Assembly (NCBI GenBank): GCA_023381255.1
Contig: JAMCTX010000001.1
Location: 1-64,000 of the forward strand
Direction of reading: 5' to 3'
DNA from: Nitrososphaerota archaeon
GTDB taxonomy: Archaea; Thermoproteota; Nitrososphaeria; Conexivisphaerales; UBA164
DNA length: 64,000 nt
The translations under genes and the position numbers were made by a program. Below the pieces are notes generated by a model. It made no database searches. It was not told where the DNA came from and saw only the letters and a program-made list of their open reading frames with translations. Below are positions 43,746 through 52,535 of this stretch, piece after piece. The first letter of the stretch is position 1. Each line of letters opens with the position of its first letter.

Positions 43746-43875
43746 GCTTTTTTGAAACTTAAAATTGTATTTAAGCGATATTCCACAAAAATGAGAAATC
43801 GAACACGCGCAAAATCATCAGCCCGGGCGCAATGAATGTCGGGCTCGCTATTGGTGCCTGGGCAGGCTTTTTTGA

Positions 43876-44070
43876 TTATTGTTCTCCGCTTCCCCCGTAC
43901 AGGATCAGGGCCATCCCTACAAACAGAAGGACCATTGCCGTCCAACTATCAATCTGGTGCGTCCCTATCTGGGGGCCAAGCACCGGCAGAGGTATCAGCA
44001 TCAGGAATACTATAGCGGATATGATATCGATGATAACGCCGGTAATTACCAGGTAGCTGTTCTTGTTCAT
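43876..44070 (-). CDS. small two-helix membrane protein
   Basis: 64 residues with two predicted TM helices (YLVITGVIIDIISAIVFLML and WTAMVLLFVGMALILYGG) and almost no soluble part. Not recognised. It overlaps the upstream small gene by 4 nt and ends the Rieske/cytochrome b operon. Possibly an accessory subunit of that complex. Confidence 0.55.
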   Translation of the reverse strand: MNKNSYLVITGVIIDIISAIVFLMLIPLPVLGPQIGTHQIDSWTAMVLLFVGMALILYGGSGEQ

Positions 44071-44405
44071 GGGGCTGTCACCAGCAAAGCTGCGAACGCG
44101 AAAACATATAGCAGGCCCGTCAATAAGAGAGTTGTCTTTGACAGGCTCTTTTTGGAATTCCTGGTTAAAATCAGCACCATTATGAAAAGCACCAGAGAAA
44201 TGCCGGTAAGGGAAAGGGCTACATAAAAAAGCGAAGAGAGAAAAACGGCGTAGTTACCAAAAACCGGCGACACCATTATATTTATTTGTTCATTATACAT
44301 CTCAGATATAGGCTTTATTATAAGGGAATATGCGATGACAAAGAGTCCCCCCAGTATGTAAATTATTATCGACAAGTAATACAGGGAAAGGGTTCTGACC
44401 TTCAT
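44067..44405 (-). CDS. small membrane protein of cytochrome b operon
   Basis: 112 residues from ATG at 44405 (MKVRTLSLYYLSIIIY), with three TM helices. No motif recognised. Starts 4 nt inside the preceding gene and overlaps the next by 4 nt, so it is translated as part of the chain. A start at 44489 is possible but adds a polar region inside the upstream gene. Confidence 0.55.
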   Translation of the reverse strand: MKVRTLSLYYLSIIIYILGGLFVIAYSLIIKPISEMYNEQINIMVSPVFGNYAVFLSSLFYVALSLTGISLVLFIMVLILTRNSKKSLSKTTLLLTGLLYVFAFAALLVTAP

Positions 44406-44587
44406 TTCTCGCTCACCAGAAAGCCCCTCATCAATATATATACTATTGCCGAAAAAACAATGACGTTTGCCGCAAGAAGCAGCAGCCATATCCTTTCATT
44501 GTTGAAGTTAACGCCGAAGGAGAAGAACCACATGGCTATGCTGAGCAGGAACTGCAAGCCAATTAGAGATAGAATTCTTTTATTCAT
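44402..44587 (-). CDS. small two-helix membrane protein
   Basis: 61 residues from ATG at 44587 (MNKRILSLIGLQF), with two TM helices, the second ending FLVSEK. It overlaps the cytochrome b stop by 8 nt. Not recognised; composition and tight coupling to the bc-type complex are the only clues. Confidence 0.55.
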   Translation of the reverse strand: MNKRILSLIGLQFLLSIAMWFFSFGVNFNNERIWLLLLAANVIVFSAIVYILMRGFLVSEK

Positions 44588-45755
44588 GTAAATCCCTCCT
44601 GGCATATTTCATAGCGTACACGCTTACGGTCGACACGAAAACCATTCCGCCAAACATCATTAGCGTCAGCGGCCTTGTCTGTGAAAGTCCTGGCTGCGCA
44701 TATCCCCACAGCGTCATTGACGCAAGGAATAAAATCACAAATATGCCCATTGCTGTGAAGAGCGGCCTGTCCAGCGGGAGGCTGCCCTTATACCTGTCCA
44801 GGAAAGGAACCAGGAAGGCTATAATGACCAGAATCCCAAGGAATGGCACGCCGCCGGTGCTAAGCCCCAGTCCAGCTACATCCATCATCTTGTAAACCGG
44901 CATCAGGTACCAGTCGGGGAACGGAAGAAGGCCGTATGCCGGGACACCATATCCCTGCAGCAGGCCTTGGGGAAAGAGGGCTGAAACTATTAGCACCACT
45001 GCTATAAATGCAGATGCCAAAAATATGGAATTGAGCATGCTCACGGGCATTACGGGAACCGGCTTTTCATTTTGGACAGTTTTTTCCTCCTCGTGAATGC
45101 CCGATTTTTCAAACAGAAAGAAATGCACCACAATGAGCACAAACGCAAGGCCTGTTAGCAGTATTGCGTGCATCGCCAGGAAGTGCTGCCAGGCCTGCAG
45201 GGTGGTTGCATTGCCAACCAGCGCTGAAACCAGAAATGCTGCCAGCGCAGGGAAAACCCTCCCTATCACGCTTCGTTCTATCAGCGTCATGGTAATGTGA
45301 ACCGCATCAACGCCAATATAGTACTCCGGAAGTATGTACCCTATCACAGCTATTGAGTACACAACCAAAAAAAGCAGCAGGCCAATCATCCACTGGGCCC
45401 ACCTCCATGCCCCCCTGTATGCACCCACAAAGTAATTCCTGAACATGTGAACAAAAAGCAGAAGTATTACAGCATACGCCATATAAAGGTGGGCAGCGAG
45501 TATTATTCCTCCCAGAGGAACTGTCTGGACTATGGACACGGTAGACCCGTAAGGGTTGCCCGCCTGGTAATAATAAAGCAACAGAGGGCCGGTGATCGCC
45601 TCGAACATTATACCCGCCAGCACGAACAGCCCTGTCCAGTAATCAAAGCGGAGCTGTTTTCTCCTCACAGGCTTCATGGTTATGCTGAATGAGCCCTCGG
45701 TTTGCTCGCCGCTCTCAAGCAGGTCATCCAAATCGTGCTTTTTTTCCTGGCTCAA
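44580..45755 (-). CDS. cytochrome b of a Rieske/cytochrome b complex
   Basis: 391 residues. The heme-bearing four-helix N-terminal half has His pairs AAHLYMAYAVILLLFVH and HFLAMHAILLTGLAFVLIVVH, each spaced as in cytochrome b. The C-terminal half has three to four TM segments with a PFPDWYLMPVYK stretch resembling the PEWY quinol-site loop (PDWY here). It overlaps the next small gene by 8 nt. It would oxidise quinol together with the Rieske protein; no cytochrome c1 or terminal oxidase gene is in the window. Confidence 0.85.
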   Translation of the reverse strand: MSQEKKHDLDDLLESGEQTEGSFSITMKPVRRKQLRFDYWTGLFVLAGIMFEAITGPLLLYYYQAGNPYGSTVSIVQTVPLGGIILAAHLYMAYAVILLLFVHMFRNYFVGAYRGAWRWAQWMIGLLLFLVVYSIAVIGYILPEYYIGVDAVHITMTLIERSVIGRVFPALAAFLVSALVGNATTLQAWQHFLAMHAILLTGLAFVLIVVHFFLFEKSGIHEEEKTVQNEKPVPVMPVSMLNSIFLASAFIAVVLIVSALFPQGLLQGYGVPAYGLLPFPDWYLMPVYKMMDVAGLGLSTGGVPFLGILVIIAFLVPFLDRYKGSLPLDRPLFTAMGIFVILFLASMTLWGYAQPGLSQTRPLTLMMFGGMVFVSTVSVYAMKYARRDLHE

Positions 45756-45765
45756 TTGATACCAC

Positions 45766-46614
45766 CTAGAATGTGCCTGGCCATGGTCCGTTTGAACTGG
45801 TTACGACTATAGTCTCGTAGATATTGCCGCTTATCTTGCTTGCCATTGACAATGGTGTGCTGCCGTTATATAGAGGAAGGACGGTGCCCCCGGAAAGGTT
45901 CTCCTTCACTACTTCGGGGCCATGCACTTCCCCGTTAGGCTCCCACAGGTGCGTCCTTATCACAGCGCTTTCCGAGTTCATTCCCATGGCGTACATGTGA
46001 TCATCGTCAGGGTCAACATAAAGGGAAACCATGGGCAGCGAGTGGTTTGCGGGGCTTGGCGCTGGCCCGCTGTTATACAGGTTATGAAGCCCTTCAAGGG
46101 GGTCATACTGGCTTCCGTGGCACTTGCAATAAAGAAGGCCGTACTCAGGCCAGTTATTTTCATTATAACCAATCAACTGAGCTTCAAACGGTATATGTCC
46201 ATGGGGAAAATACATTAAAAGAGGCACCGTGCAGCCGAGGTGCTGGCATATTCCGCTCAGTGCAATTATATTTCCTTCCGGCCCGACGCCGCCCGGGATT
46301 GATGTCCCCTTTAGCTTCAACAATATGTTGGGCTCATCCTGCAACGGATAATTAAAAACTATTATTGGGTAAACCGTTGAATCGGGTGAAGCTTCGGGTA
46401 TCTGGCTTGAGGTTATTGGGTTTCCTTCGGGGTCAACAAGAACTGCAACCGGATAATTGCTCATGACGGGCAAATCCTTCGTGGTTGGAAGGAGGTAATT
46501 AAATGCCGAGACCCCGCCCAGGGCAAGGGCACCCATGGAAAGGCCTATGGATTTCATCAAGTCCCTTCTTTTTTGGTCAACTTGGTCATCTTTTTCTCCG
46601 TTTTGCTCTGCCAA
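45766..46614 (-). CDS. Rieske iron-sulfur protein
   Basis: 282 residues. Tat-type N-terminus KRRDLMKSIG (Arg16-Arg17) leads into a TM helix. Rieske box 1 is CQHLGC (Cys123, His125, Cys128) and box 2 CKCHGSQYD (Cys163, Cys165, His166). A C-terminal domain of about 80 residues rich in Ser/Gly/Asn follows, longer than in mitochondrial forms and similar to other acidophile versions. First gene of the operon with cytochrome b, 10 nt upstream. It acts on the outer face of the membrane. Confidence 0.92.
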   Translation of the reverse strand: MAEQNGEKDDQVDQKRRDLMKSIGLSMGALALGGVSAFNYLLPTTKDLPVMSNYPVAVLVDPEGNPITSSQIPEASPDSTVYPIIVFNYPLQDEPNILLKLKGTSIPGGVGPEGNIIALSGICQHLGCTVPLLMYFPHGHIPFEAQLIGYNENNWPEYGLLYCKCHGSQYDPLEGLHNLYNSGPAPSPANHSLPMVSLYVDPDDDHMYAMGMNSESAVIRTHLWEPNGEVHGPEVVKENLSGGTVLPLYNGSTPLSMASKISGNIYETIVVTSSNGPWPGTF

Positions 46615-46957
46615 GCTTTACCTCGCCCCGACGAAAACCAGAATCATGCTTTTAATCAGGCCTGCTACAGTGCCGGAGAAAAAAGCATCCACGCGTGATG
46701 CAAAAGAGTTAAACCTAAATGATCCTAAAAAATTAATTGCGCTATATTTACGCATGCAGCATTACGCTCAATTACCTAATTTATATTTTGCGTTTACCAT
46801 TTTAGAGTAAATCCGGTTTTTATTATATTTTTTTGCTTAAAGATGTTATAAAATCATCATTATTTTCAGAAATATCGCGCAAAAATAGATGGTTGTTTGA
46901 CAATTGGCAAGCAGTTATTTAGCCAAAAATTTTTAAAATCAAACCAATTTCTGCGCA
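46615..46957. other. long AT-rich divergent spacer before TPP riboswitch
   Basis: About 340 nt between the Rieske gene and the riboswitch. Contains the Rieske upstream region (46620-46720) and AT-rich sequence with several TATA-like runs. No convincing coding frame or RNA gene was found. Confidence 0.5.
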
Positions 46958-46960
46958 ATA

Positions 46961-46968
46961 TTTATAAT
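46961..46968 (+). promoter_or_regulatory. TATA box for riboswitch-controlled transporter
   Basis: TTTATAAT about 27 nt before 46992, so transcription would start right at the first helix of the riboswitch, leaving almost no extra leader. Confidence 0.5.
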
Positions 46969-46991
46969 CAGACAATGGCTAGAAACAAACA

Positions 46992-47075
46992 GCCAGGGGG
47001 AGCTCGAAAGGGCTGAGAAGTCCGCTGGACTAACCCCAGGAACCTGACCCAGATAATACTGGCGGAGGGAATGGC
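46992..47075 (+). ncRNA. TPP (THI-element) riboswitch
   Basis: All core TPP-riboswitch parts are present in order: GGGGAGC, the GGCTGAGA core (47011-47018), AACCTGACCCAGATAATAC, and the closing GGCGGAGGGAATGG. P1 is formed by GCCA (46992-46995) with TGGC (47072-47075). The ATG of the downstream gene (47071-47073) lies inside that 3' P1 strand, so ligand binding would close P1 over the start codon and block translation. Regulation at initiation by occlusion is inferred from the overlap. Confidence 0.93.
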
Positions 47076-48372
47076 AGTTGAACAAAGAAAAAAAAGCCGT
47101 AAAAAAGTGGTTTTTGAGGAAAAGGGCTATTTTCAGGAGGGAAAAATCTTGACCACCACCTATCAAAGGTCGATCATTTTATCTGCTTCCTCAAGCTTTT
47201 TCCTCTGGGGGATAATATCAGCAATAGGACCATTGGCCGCTTCTGGCAGCCTTGTAGGTGCGCTTGCAGGCAATTTAAAAACCATATTCCTGCTGATTGG
47301 CCCAATTTTTATCCTTATAGGGAATACTACCATGGGTTATATGTCCGATCACATAGGCAGAAAAAGGACCTTTGTAATAACGATGGCTGCATATGCCATT
47401 GGCCTTTTGCTGATTGTGGTTTTTACGCTGACAGGGGGAATAACTGGGGTAGCGTCCGGGCTGGCACTTTCCCAGTTTGGAATAGGCGGCGAAGAGCCGC
47501 CCTCCCTTTCACTGCTTACGGAAGATTTCTCGCTTGATGCAAGGACCCAGCTTCTGGCTCTTGTGCCCAATTTTGGCAATATCGGCACGGCGTTCATAAC
47601 CGGGCTTATGCTTCTATCAAACATAAATCCAGCTTATCTTATTATGTTTTCAACAGTTGCGCTTTTGGGCATTCTTGTATATTCAAGGATAACACTTCCC
47701 GAGTCGTTCAGATGGCTTTCATCCAAAGGATACAAAGACAGGGCTTTGGAAGAAAGGAAAAAGCTGAAAATAGACAGGGAGGGCACAAGAATAAAGCATC
47801 CAGGTTTTGCTGCAGCAATAATAACGCTTGCGCTAATAGGCATTTCGCAGTACCTGACCTTTGGGCTCATGGCTTATGTTATTGGCCCATACGAATTTCC
47901 GTCGTCAACCTTTGACGAGGAAATAATATTCATTGCAACCCTTGGCGCATCCATCGGGGGATTCATTGCGGCCAGGCTTGTCAGGAACAGCAGGAAAAAC
48001 TTCACTCTGTATTCTTACCTGGGCGGCTTCATCAGCATGATATTTATCCTCCTGCTTGTGGGTTATATGAAAAGCCTTTTTGTATTTTTGCCGCTGCTCT
48101 TTTTCAACATGATAATGAGCGAATTTGGCTGGGTATCCAGGACAACGCTTGAGCCAGAGACTTTCCCGACAAAACTCAGAAGCACTGCAATCGGGCTGAT
48201 CAGGGTATTTCCTATGACTGCATATATTGCTTCAATTTACCTGACAAGCAGCCTTAATGCATACCAGTTCATCCTGTTTAACCTCATTTTATGGGCAATC
48301 GGGCTGTGCGGTGCATTTGTATGGTATTATTTTGGATTTGAAACAGGAAACATCAGCCCTGATTATATTTGA
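47071..48372 (+). CDS. MFS transporter under TPP-riboswitch control, candidate thiamine (precursor) carrier
   Basis: 433 residues with about 12 TM helices after a basic N-terminal tail (MAVEQRKKSRKK). MFS motif A reads MGYMSDHIGRKRTF; a sugar-porter-like signature ETFPTKLRSTAIG lies in the C-terminal half. It shares overall pattern with the MFS protein at 1307. Control by a TPP riboswitch points to uptake of thiamine or a precursor such as HMP. The family is not ThiT/ThiBPQ, so the substrate rests on the riboswitch alone. The start fixed at 47071 overlaps the riboswitch P1. Confidence 0.82.
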   Translation: MAVEQRKKSRKKVVFEEKGYFQEGKILTTTYQRSIILSASSSFFLWGIISAIGPLAASGSLVGALAGNLKTIFLLIGPIFILIGNTTMGYMSDHIGRKRTFVITMAAYAIGLLLIVVFTLTGGITGVASGLALSQFGIGGEEPPSLSLLTEDFSLDARTQLLALVPNFGNIGTAFITGLMLLSNINPAYLIMFSTVALLGILVYSRITLPESFRWLSSKGYKDRALEERKKLKIDREGTRIKHPGFAAAIITLALIGISQYLTFGLMAYVIGPYEFPSSTFDEEIIFIATLGASIGGFIAARLVRNSRKNFTLYSYLGGFISMIFILLLVGYMKSLFVFLPLLFFNMIMSEFGWVSRTTLEPETFPTKLRSTAIGLIRVFPMTAYIASIYLTSSLNAYQFILFNLILWAIGLCGAFVWYYFGFETGNISPDYI

Positions 48373-48417
48373 AGCCTGCCGTAAAGGTTATGCGGCCGGT
48401 TTTTTGTAACCCTCTTT

Positions 48418-50805
48418 TCATCTTGACAATCCAAGCCTGCCAAGCAGCACTTTTACGTTGTCATTTACCAATAATATGAAAGCCACAGCATAGCCAATTA
48501 AAAACAGGATGGCCCTCAATGGTATGGGTGATATTAGCCCAAATCCGAAAAGTGATAGCAATGACACAACAGCTATATCGATCAAAATTGCCATTAACAG
48601 GGTGTTCCCGGGCCTGGATTTCCAGAAATTCCCCTTTTCCCTGAGGGAAATAGGAAACATCAGCCCGAAAAACATTATCGCCGTGAAGAAGAACGTATTC
48701 ATCACGCCTATGTTGGAGCTTATGGCAAAATAATGAATGCCTATGTACAGCAGCAGGAACAGTTCCGAGACTGTCAATGCACCAAGTATGATGCTCAGCT
48801 TAACAAAGCTTGATATCTTCCACTTTTCAGGCTCTTCGGAGCCCCTCTGTTTATCTGTCGAAAGAGAAATTGTTACAAAGTCAATTAAAAACAGGAAAAG
48901 CACCACGTCAAGGGCAGATATTGTATAATATCCAGTGATCAGAAAGGCAAGGGTTACAAAAACCGCTATTTCAAACGTCTTGACTATTTTGTTCAGCACC
49001 CATGTAACCACCCTCTGGTAAACGCTTCTGCCGACTGAGACAAGGTTCACGATGCCAGTCAACCCTTCCTGGGTTAGGACCACGCTAGCGGCTGCTTTTG
49101 CTACGTCGGTGGCGTTGCTTACTGCTATGCCAACTTCGGCCTGCCTCAATGCCGGGGCATCATTGACGCCGTCCCCTGTCATTCCGACTATGTGCTTCCT
49201 GGCCTGAAGGCTTTTCACAACAACGTATTTGTCCTCGGGGTAAATTTCAGCGAAGCCCTCCACTTTTTCAGCTATTTCTGCAGCCTTATCCATGTCGTTT
49301 TGCATTTCCGACTTTACTGCTGCCACGGACACTACTTCCCCCAATCCCACCTTCTTGGCAATTTCTCTGGCTATAGGCTCTGCGTCACCGGTTAGCATCT
49401 TCACGGAAATGCCCTTTTTCTTTATGCTATTGATCAGCTCAGGCGTATCTTCCCTTGGTTCATCATACAGGAAAGCAATGCCGCAGAACCCGGGATTGCC
49501 TCCGTCTGAAACCGCAACGGCGATAGACCTGTATCCCTTTTGAGCGTGGTCGTTTAGCGTTTTAAGCATATTATCCTCAAGCCCGACTTTGCACATGGAG
49601 GTTATGGTGTTTACAGCCCCCTTTATCACCCTGAACTTGCTTGCGTCTTTAATTATTTCAGCTTCTGTGCGCCTTGTGGCGGGGTCAAAGGGCACAAACT
49701 GGACCACTTTGTACGAACCCAGATCAACATTGATTTTCCTGGCATAATTCAGGAATGCCATGTCTATGGGGTCCTGGTTAGCCTCCTGAGACGCCAGAGC
49801 CCCGAACCTGACAACGTCGTTTTCTGAAAACCCTGCCGCTGAAATTATGTCGGTTATGAAAAGTCGGTTTTGGGTAAGAGTTCCGGTTTTATCTGCGCAC
49901 ATCACGTCCATTGAAGCTGCATCCTCTATGGCGTTAAGCCTGGTAAGAAGCGCCCCCTCTTTTGCAATTTCCAGCGACCCAAGGGCCATGGTCACGGTGA
50001 ACATTGCTGGCAGGGCCACGGGCACGGCAAATACAATGAGCATTAGGGCAAGTGGAATAACCGGGATTATGCTGAGGCCCCTCATGTAGGTCAGGACAAA
50101 CATGAGGCCTATCAGCACCACGACTATGACCAGGAGGTATTCAACTATTTTTGATATGATTGATTCGATATGGAGCTTTGGCCTCGCAAACTGAACCAAT
50201 TCGGTTGTTTTTCCAAAATATGTATTTTTGCCTGTCTTTACAACCACGCATGTGGATTCGCCCCTCCTTACAGTGGAACCCGAATACATGTCATCAAGGG
50301 CCTTTTTGGACACCGGCATTGACTCGCCTGTCAGAGCCGACTGGTCAACTTCAGCCTCGCCGTTGATAATTTTCAGGTCGGCCGGGACAAAGTCGCCGGC
50401 CCTCACCCTCACTATATCTCCAGGAACAAGTTCCCTTGACGGTATTTGCTTCCATAATGAATTTCTCAGAACCCTTGCGCTCACCTGCAGCCTTTTCTTC
50501 AACAATTCCACTGCCCTGGAAGCCCTTTCTTCCTGCGTATATCCTATTATTGCGTTGAGCACAAGCAGAGCCCCAATGACATATCCGTCGATATATTTCC
50601 CTATTAAAAACGAGAAAACCATGGTTATTTCAAGCATCCATGGTGTAAGCCCCCAGAACTTTTTCCCCAGGCTCTTAAGCGGGTTCCTTTTCTCTTCTTC
50701 TATTTCATTGAACCCATATTTAGATAGCCTTGACTTGACGTCTTCCTCTGTCAGGCCCTTCTCAGGGTCAACATCAAGATCTTTTAAAAACTCGGTCAAT
50801 GGCAC
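48418..50805 (-). CDS. plasma-membrane H+-exporting P-type ATPase (P3A)
   Basis: 795 residues of P3A type, like fungal/plant PMA1 and archaeal relatives. Ordered motifs: actuator TGES in DQSALTGESMPVS, phosphorylation site DKTGTLTQN, nucleotide region KGA in VIKGAVNT, TGD in KMLTGDAEP, and GDGVNDAPALRQ. About ten TM helices; the long regulatory tail of plant enzymes is missing. It would pump protons out at ATP cost, a fit for an acidophile. The gene stands alone on the minus strand; 27 nt separate it from the sat-linked gene. Confidence 0.9.
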   Translation of the reverse strand: MPLTEFLKDLDVDPEKGLTEEDVKSRLSKYGFNEIEEEKRNPLKSLGKKFWGLTPWMLEITMVFSFLIGKYIDGYVIGALLVLNAIIGYTQEERASRAVELLKKRLQVSARVLRNSLWKQIPSRELVPGDIVRVRAGDFVPADLKIINGEAEVDQSALTGESMPVSKKALDDMYSGSTVRRGESTCVVVKTGKNTYFGKTTELVQFARPKLHIESIISKIVEYLLVIVVVLIGLMFVLTYMRGLSIIPVIPLALMLIVFAVPVALPAMFTVTMALGSLEIAKEGALLTRLNAIEDAASMDVMCADKTGTLTQNRLFITDIISAAGFSENDVVRFGALASQEANQDPIDMAFLNYARKINVDLGSYKVVQFVPFDPATRRTEAEIIKDASKFRVIKGAVNTITSMCKVGLEDNMLKTLNDHAQKGYRSIAVAVSDGGNPGFCGIAFLYDEPREDTPELINSIKKKGISVKMLTGDAEPIAREIAKKVGLGEVVSVAAVKSEMQNDMDKAAEIAEKVEGFAEIYPEDKYVVVKSLQARKHIVGMTGDGVNDAPALRQAEVGIAVSNATDVAKAAASVVLTQEGLTGIVNLVSVGRSVYQRVVTWVLNKIVKTFEIAVFVTLAFLITGYYTISALDVVLFLFLIDFVTISLSTDKQRGSEEPEKWKISSFVKLSIILGALTVSELFLLLYIGIHYFAISSNIGVMNTFFFTAIMFFGLMFPISLREKGNFWKSRPGNTLLMAILIDIAVVSLLSLFGFGLISPIPLRAILFLIGYAVAFILLVNDNVKVLLGRLGLSR

Positions 50806-50832
50806 TCCGCTTGCCTGCCATGGCTAAATAAT

Positions 50833-51174
50833 TTACGGTGGGTTAAGGTGGTCATCCTCTTCAAGTGATAGCGATTTCAGCCTGCCCAGTGCTTTTTCAT
50901 TCAAGATCTCGTCCAGTGCATCATCGCCTTTAACAGCCAGCAAATCAAACAGCTCCCTCCTGAATGATACCGGCGTTTCCTCTATGTGCTTCCTTGCATC
51001 TATCCTGGATTTTGGGAACGCCTCCAGTATTTTCTTGGCCTGTTCTTCGGTTACTGGGAGGTCAATTACTTTCAGCGCCCCGCCGAAAAGCCCCTTAACT
51101 TTTCCTTCCAGCGCGGTTCCCCTGATCTTGTTGAACCTGTTTTCATCAAGCACAATGCTGATTATGTACTCCAT
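50833..51174 (-). CDS. uncharacterised protein downstream of sat
   Basis: 113 residues, soluble, mixed charge, no TM. Two-part pattern: a YIISIVLDENRFNKIRG strand-helix start and a helical, acidic C-terminal half (FRRELFDLLAVKGDDALDEILNEKALGRL). Not recognised. It begins 2 nt after the sat stop and is the last gene of the apr-sat run, so it is probably co-made with the sulfate-activation enzymes. Could be a small regulator or assembly partner. Confidence 0.55.
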   Translation of the reverse strand: MEYIISIVLDENRFNKIRGTALEGKVKGLFGGALKVIDLPVTEEQAKKILEAFPKSRIDARKHIEETPVSFRRELFDLLAVKGDDALDEILNEKALGRLKSLSLEEDDHLNPP

Positions 51175-51176
51175 TT

Positions 51177-52535
51177 TTATTGCGCCCCCGTCTCCGCCAG
51201 GTCCACTTCCAGCTCTCTTTCCTTCATGTCAAGGTACCTCTTGTTTACAAACGGATACCTGAATTCTTTCCACCACTTGATTATCACCTCGTAAACTTCC
51301 GGCCTGAATATGACGGGCGGTGGCCTTATTCCCTCGGCTATAAGCCCCCTCATAAAGCTGCCGCTGAACCTCTCCGCTTTATCCCTGTGGGCGCAGGTCT
51401 GGCTGTATGCTATTTCGCCGCAAACCGGGCAGTACCAGAATTCCTGCATGTTTACGGGCCTTATTTTCAGTCCCCTGTCCATGTCAAAAGGCGAGGCATT
51501 TAAGCCAAAGCTTGGGAGGCCGCTTTCCCAGAGGGCCTGGGTAGAGTACGGGTCATAATAATCCCCGGTTGCCGCGTGGTCCCTGCCGAACATGTGATGC
51601 GTGCAGCCCATGTTTTGCCTGATTATCCCATGCAGGAGCGACTCAAGGGGGCCGCCGTACCTCATATCCCACAGGGTCATGGAGACCAGGTGCCTGGCCG
51701 GGCTTATGTAACCGAATTTATCTACAGCTTCATGGCCCTCAAGTATGGCTTCATCAACAAAATCACCAAGCCGCTTTGAACCCACTATGGCATTTACAAG
51801 TATGCCGTTGCACGGTTCAGTGTCACCCATAAATGCGGCCTGTTTCATCAGGTGTTCGTGGCCCATGTGAGGCACGTTCCGTGTCTGATGAGCTATGACA
51901 GTCCTCCAGCCCCTTTTTGCGAATTCGGCCCTCGACTTTTCAGGCGGATACCAGAACCTTTCGTAAACCGCCTTAAATTTCGGTTCATTGATGATGTAGA
52001 CCCTGCCACCCAGCGCGGTTCCCGACATCTGGGCATACATGCTCCATCCTGGATGCTTGTGGTCAAAAGGCCTTTTTACGGCATCCGGGTTCATGTCAGG
52101 GGTTCCAAATGTCCTGTCTGCAATTTCCTTCGGGTCGAACTTCCAAACCTCGTCTATATCAATCACCGCAAATGGCTTTCCCTTTAATTTCAGCAGGACA
52201 CTGTCCCCTTCCCTGATTGCGAGTTCCCTGACCTTTTCCGGATTTACGTCAAATATTATCGGGAATGGGAAAACCCAGCCGTCAAGCAGCCTCCTTTCCT
52301 TTAATACTCTTTCCGTCTCATTTCTGGTCATAAATCTGTCCAGCGGGCTGAAAAATCCATATGCTATTGACATAATTTCCCTGTATGCATTCCTGATCAC
52401 GGTTCCCGTGCTCCTGTCGATCTCGGGTTCTATTTCCAGAGCCTGCCGCCCCGTTTCAATAATTGCGTTAGGCCTTATCCCGTTAACAAGCTTGCCTCCG
52501 TGTGGTTCCGGGGTATTTATTTTCAGGCTGTTCAT
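51177..52535 (-). CDS. sat: ATP sulfurylase (sulfate adenylyltransferase)
   Basis: 452 residues, stand-alone ATP sulfurylase of the archaeal/sulfate-reducer type. The nucleotide-binding motif is QTRNVPHMGHEHLM with the HxGH signature; GRDHAATGDYYDPY is the second conserved stretch; a zinc-site region CPVCGEIAYSQTCAHRDK lies toward the C-terminus. It makes APS and PPi from sulfate and ATP. No APS-kinase domain. It overlaps aprA by 4 nt. Confidence 0.95.
   Translation of the reverse strand: MNSLKINTPEPHGGKLVNGIRPNAIIETGRQALEIEPEIDRSTGTVIRNAYREIMSIAYGFFSPLDRFMTRNETERVLKERRLLDGWVFPFPIIFDVNPEKVRELAIREGDSVLLKLKGKPFAVIDIDEVWKFDPKEIADRTFGTPDMNPDAVKRPFDHKHPGWSMYAQMSGTALGGRVYIINEPKFKAVYERFWYPPEKSRAEFAKRGWRTVIAHQTRNVPHMGHEHLMKQAAFMGDTEPCNGILVNAIVGSKRLGDFVDEAILEGHEAVDKFGYISPARHLVSMTLWDMRYGGPLESLLHGIIRQNMGCTHHMFGRDHAATGDYYDPYSTQALWESGLPSFGLNASPFDMDRGLKIRPVNMQEFWYCPVCGEIAYSQTCAHRDKAERFSGSFMRGLIAEGIRPPPVIFRPEVYEVIIKWWKEFRYPFVNKRYLDMKERELEVDLAETGAQ

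Noticed and set aside
43856-43873. GCCTG-GG-CAGGC hairpin followed by six T on the plus strand
   Set aside because: Looks like an intrinsic terminator, but no plus-strand gene precedes it here and flanking genes are minus; probably coincidence.
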